A stretch of DNA of 35,507 nucleotides from Candidatus Fermentibacterota bacterium (GTDB lineage: Bacteria; JAFGKV01), in the NCBI GenBank assembly GCA_016928395.1, contig JAFGKV010000155.1, forward strand, positions 1 through 35,507, given 5' to 3'. Every line of letters starts with the position of its first letter. The stretch's first letter is position 1. This document shows positions 33,143 through 35,507 of the stretch, piece by piece. The notes beneath the pieces were generated by a model, which saw only the letters and a list, made by a program, of their open reading frames with translations, was not told the origin of the DNA and did no database searches. The translations under genes and the position numbers were made by a program.

Positions 33143-33883
33143 ATGAGACCGATCATTGCTGTGTGCAGCGTGCTGGCGATCCTCGCCCCAGGTCAGCTCT
33201 GGGGCAAGGACTGGGCGCTTGAGCTGGAGGGATCATGGTGCGTAACTCATCTGGATGATGAGTTCTACGACCTGGAGGCCACCACCGCGGTGGGCCTCAG
33301 CGCGGCTGCCAACCTGTCGTACGGGAGGGCATACTCCCGTGTCGAGTACGCGCTGAGCTGGTCCTGCCATCCCGATGACCAGCACGGCCTGCAAGTCGAT
33401 CGCGGCGATGCCTTCGTCCTTCTCGGGTATCGGGTCCTGAATGCCCCACAGATCCTGCCGTACTTCGGGTTTCGCCACGTGTCGACCGGCGCAGGTCCCG
33501 GCAATCCCGGCGCGAGCACGCGTGACTCTCGGTATCAGGGCTGCGGCATAGGCCTCCGTGTCGAGAACGCCTCTGGCGAGAAAGGGATTGCGGGATTCGC
33601 CGACGGCTTCCTGCTCCCCTGGGGAAGTTGGGAGAGCGAACGGCACAACTCTTCCGTCATGCCAGGCGAGGGGCCGAGCGAATACTGGGAGGACGACTCG
33701 CCGCGTTGCTACGGCGGGAGTGTTGGCGCATCCTACCAGTTACCTCAGAGCAAGGCATCGCTCGTTGCAGACGTTCGGTTCGTAGTCACACGCCACGAAT
33801 CCGAGGAGCCGGGCACCTTTGATACGCAGCGCTTCGAACAGATCTGGCAGGGAGTCACCCTGGGCTTGAGGTACGAGTTCTAG
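33143..33883 (+). CDS. Outer-membrane beta-barrel-type protein
   Basis: This 246-residue secreted protein has a signal peptide (RPIIAVCSVLAILAPGQLWG). Alternating-hydrophobicity strands follow, such as ALELEGSWCVTH, FVLLGYRVLNAPQILPYFGF and GVTLGLRYEF. The C-terminal Phe is the usual outer-membrane insertion signal, so an eight- to ten-stranded barrel is likely. The function is unknown and the loops carry several Cys residues. The ATG at 33143 has AAGGAGGGG just upstream; an earlier frame from 33017 is not needed. It is followed at 33936 by a small lipoprotein gene on the same strand. Confidence 0.72.
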   Translation: MRPIIAVCSVLAILAPGQLWGKDWALELEGSWCVTHLDDEFYDLEATTAVGLSAAANLSYGRAYSRVEYALSWSCHPDDQHGLQVDRGDAFVLLGYRVLNAPQILPYFGFRHVSTGAGPGNPGASTRDSRYQGCGIGLRVENASGEKGIAGFADGFLLPWGSWESERHNSSVMPGEGPSEYWEDDSPRCYGGSVGASYQLPQSKASLVADVRFVVTRHESEEPGTFDTQRFEQIWQGVTLGLRYEF

Positions 33884-33935
33884 ACACAAGCCGACGACGA
33901 GGAGAAGCACTCAGAGCGGTGAACTGAGGAGGCCG

Positions 33936-34352
33936 ATGCGGGGGATCACAAGACGGATGCCGGCCATAATGCGACGGCTCGTGTGTCTCATGCTAGTTGC
34001 GACTACACTGAACGGCTGCGCCGGCCTGCGCAGTTCGCGCACCTGCACCATCGTGAGTAGTAAGGTGACGGCGAATCACGGCCCACTCTGGTGCTGGACA
34101 TCGTCACGGTCATCGTCTGCGGGCTCGTCGGCGTGGTCGGGAGCGCCCGATCCGGATGGGACCTGTATCACGATCGGCCAAGGAGACGACGCCTCGCTAA
34201 CGGGCACGACAGCGCACCCGCCATGTCACGCCGTCTGCGGCCAAGACGGAGCATCGAAGATCCGATACTCGGGGATGTCCCACCTTCGCGGACGGCAGGC
34301 AGCCTCGTTGGTGGGACACGTTCCATCGTGTCCGGTGCCCAATCGCGACTGA
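33936..34352 (+). CDS. Small lipoprotein, possibly frameshifted
   Basis: An ATG at 33936 behind GAGGAGG begins a signal peptide with lipobox LNGC (RRLVCLMLVATTLNGC), then GLRSSRTCTIVSSKVTANHG. Near 34092 the frame becomes unconvincing, rich in Ser, Cys and His. A hydrophobic stretch (VLDIVTVIVCGLVGVVGSA) appears in another frame at once. Removing two bases of the CTCT at about 34089 would join them as ...GPLVLDIV. Either the lipoprotein was recently broken or the tail is simply unrelated. The 5' part is credible, the 3' part is not. Confidence 0.45.
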   Translation: MRGITRRMPAIMRRLVCLMLVATTLNGCAGLRSSRTCTIVSSKVTANHGPLWCWTSSRSSSAGSSAWSGAPDPDGTCITIGQGDDASLTGTTAHPPCHAVCGQDGASKIRYSGMSHLRGRQAASLVGHVPSCPVPNRD

Positions 34353-34535
34353 AGTCGGCGGAAGACTCGCCCCGTAGAGCCCCGCCTCGCATCGCCTGTC
34401 ACGCTCAATCGTCGGGTGCGTCTTCGGATTCCCACGTTGGCACCCGACTCATTCAGTCAGACCACTGATCTTACAGTCAAGAAACGCACAGGGCGAGCCG
34501 TGAGGCCCGCCCTGGCGGACGATGCGGCGTAAACC

Positions 34536-35507
34536 CTACGGAGTTCCCCCGACCAGACCGAACTCATACTCGGAGACACGGTCTGACTGCCACATGCTCT
34601 GATCTTGGGGGTTCCTGGCGATGACCAGGTAGGTCCAGTTGGCGTCGGGATTATTAATGCCCTCGGCCGTTGACCAGGTGGTGGCCGGCGCCTGTACCAC
34701 CGCGACGCGATTGGAAAACGGCGGCCTGACATCCGGCAGGAAGTGCGGGGCATTCGCCACGCCGAACACCCAGTATTCCGTGGCCATGAACACCGGCGCC
34801 CAGGTGAGCAGGATCTCACCGTTGGCGACCTGCTCAGACAGGGAGTTGGTGACGCCATGCAGCAGAGCGCCCTGATGGATCACCCTGGTCTCGGGGTTTT
34901 GGAAGAAGCCCACGATGGTGCAGGACTTGTTCCTCCACCCCGTGCTCAACGTGAACTCCTGATCGATGACCTCGACGGACTCTCCCGGCGCCAGGGCAAA
35001 ACACGTATTCTCACCGAAGTCAACCTGCACTACCGTGTAGTACAGGTGCGTTTGATTCTGCCAAGTATACGCGGTGTCATCGCCCGTGGCATTGAGGTGA
35101 ATGCACCCGGTCACCTCGTTGTCACTAACATTGGTGACCTTCGCTCTGACCGTGCCGACGCCGTTTCGGGGGCTGTATGACTGGAGTTCGATGGACATGG
35201 CCACCGGACTGTCGATCACCTTTCGTGTATTGAAATAGGGCCAGTAGTTGATGGGATTGGTGTGGTTGCCGCCAAGGTGACGAATAGACCCATCAAACCA
35301 GACTTGAGGCGTTCCGCCGCCACCATAGTACTGGTAACGCGCGTCGCAGCCGGGTACCTCAAAGGGATCGGTACCGTAGGTGTGATACGCGATGGGAGCC
35401 AGGGAGTCACCCACGGCCGTGTGAAGATTGCGCAGGCCCATCACGGAGCCTGGACAGTAGTATCACCCGTTCCCGATGAACTCTTCCGCCACCACCACGC
35501 GCTGAAC
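34536..35507 (-). CDS. Omp28-like thioredoxin-fold selenoprotein (UxxC), 5' end outside window
   Basis: The gene continues past the window edge and 324 codons are visible. The frame reads VVVAEEFIGNG, then TGA (35465-35463), then YYCPGSVMGLRNL, then DSLAPIAYHTYGTDPF and YYGGGGTPQVWFDGS. This is the secreted thioredoxin-like/Omp28 family, whose active site is EEFT..x-C-xx-C-P; the TGA stands on the first Cys, giving UxxC. A C-terminal beta-sandwich of about 200 residues follows and ends at 34536. Secretion is expected but the signal peptide is not in view. A hairpin of SECIS type follows the TGA. Automatic calling would start at GTG 35444 and lose the active site. Confidence 0.82.
35433..35452 (-). 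promoter_or_regulatory. Bacterial SECIS-like hairpin 2
   Basis: CAGGCUC-CGUGAU-GGGCCUG is a 7-bp stem with one internal U-G pair. The loop starts 17 bases after the TGA, with G at loop position 2 followed by U. Distance and the loop G match the bacterial SECIS rule and resemble the hairpin at 29216-29233. Confidence 0.7.

Overview
The window is a GC-rich bacterial chromosome segment of ordinary single-copy genes separated by repeat-bearing intergenic DNA. No rRNA, tRNA, CRISPR array or intact mobile element was seen. Several secreted proteins suggest an uncultured FCB-like or neighbouring phylum (Eisenbacteria/Krumholzibacteriota/Latescibacterota/Hydrogenedentota type). These are a C10 peptidase ending in a FlgD-like sorting domain, two paralogous GVYG-repeat surface proteins that begin with an 'ISYQGKVTD' domain, and an Omp28-like thioredoxin-fold protein. 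This placement is inference from protein style only.

Layout. 1-2.6 kb: a rhomboid protease translationally coupled to a small CxxC protein, divergent from a DID-type nucleotidyltransferase. 3.1-7.2 kb: an unknown exported protein, a nitroreductase, and a membrane protein with a degenerate spermidine-synthase domain. 7.5-12.5 kb: a polysaccharide flippase divergent from alr-CvpA, then an exported beta-sandwich protein and an orphan NuoN/M-like membrane protein. 13-16.4 kb: an apparent methyl-cycle operon on the minus strand, with an ArsR-methyltransferase fusion of SahR type, ahcY, and a trypsin-like lipoprotein protease. It is preceded by a recognisable promoter with an operator-like spacer and an apparently leaderless start. 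16.5-19.8 kb: a methyltransferase, a large membrane protein and MscS. 19.8-26.9 kb: a surface-protein locus in which two paralogous repeat proteins flank a YrrT-like methyltransferase and the C10 peptidase. 27.4-28.9 kb: a decay zone with hicB and a degenerate hicA, a small membrane protein, and tail-to-tail remnants of an HgcA-like corrinoid protein and a HAD phosphatase. 29.5-34.3 kb: a PAS histidine kinase, queA, an outer-membrane-type protein and a small lipoprotein.

The most interesting result is two probable selenoprotein genes that ordinary gene calling would miss or truncate. (1) At 29114-29290 (+) is a 58-codon membrane protein of the DUF6132 type. An in-frame TGA replaces the second Cys of its CxxxCxxTSNP motif. 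A perfect 6-bp hairpin with loop UGGUCA begins 13 nt 3' of the codon, nearly the geometry of the E. coli fdhF SECIS. (2) At the right edge, 34536-35507 (-), is an Omp28-like thioredoxin-fold protein. An in-frame TGA occupies the first position of CxxC (UxxC), and a 7-bp hairpin with loop CGUGAU lies at the same distance. Two independent Cys/TGA matches with bacterial-type SECIS hairpins make selenocysteine decoding more likely than two nonsense mutations. The first gene also has a structured 5' leader ending in an intrinsic terminator just before its start codon, which could be a regulatory RNA.
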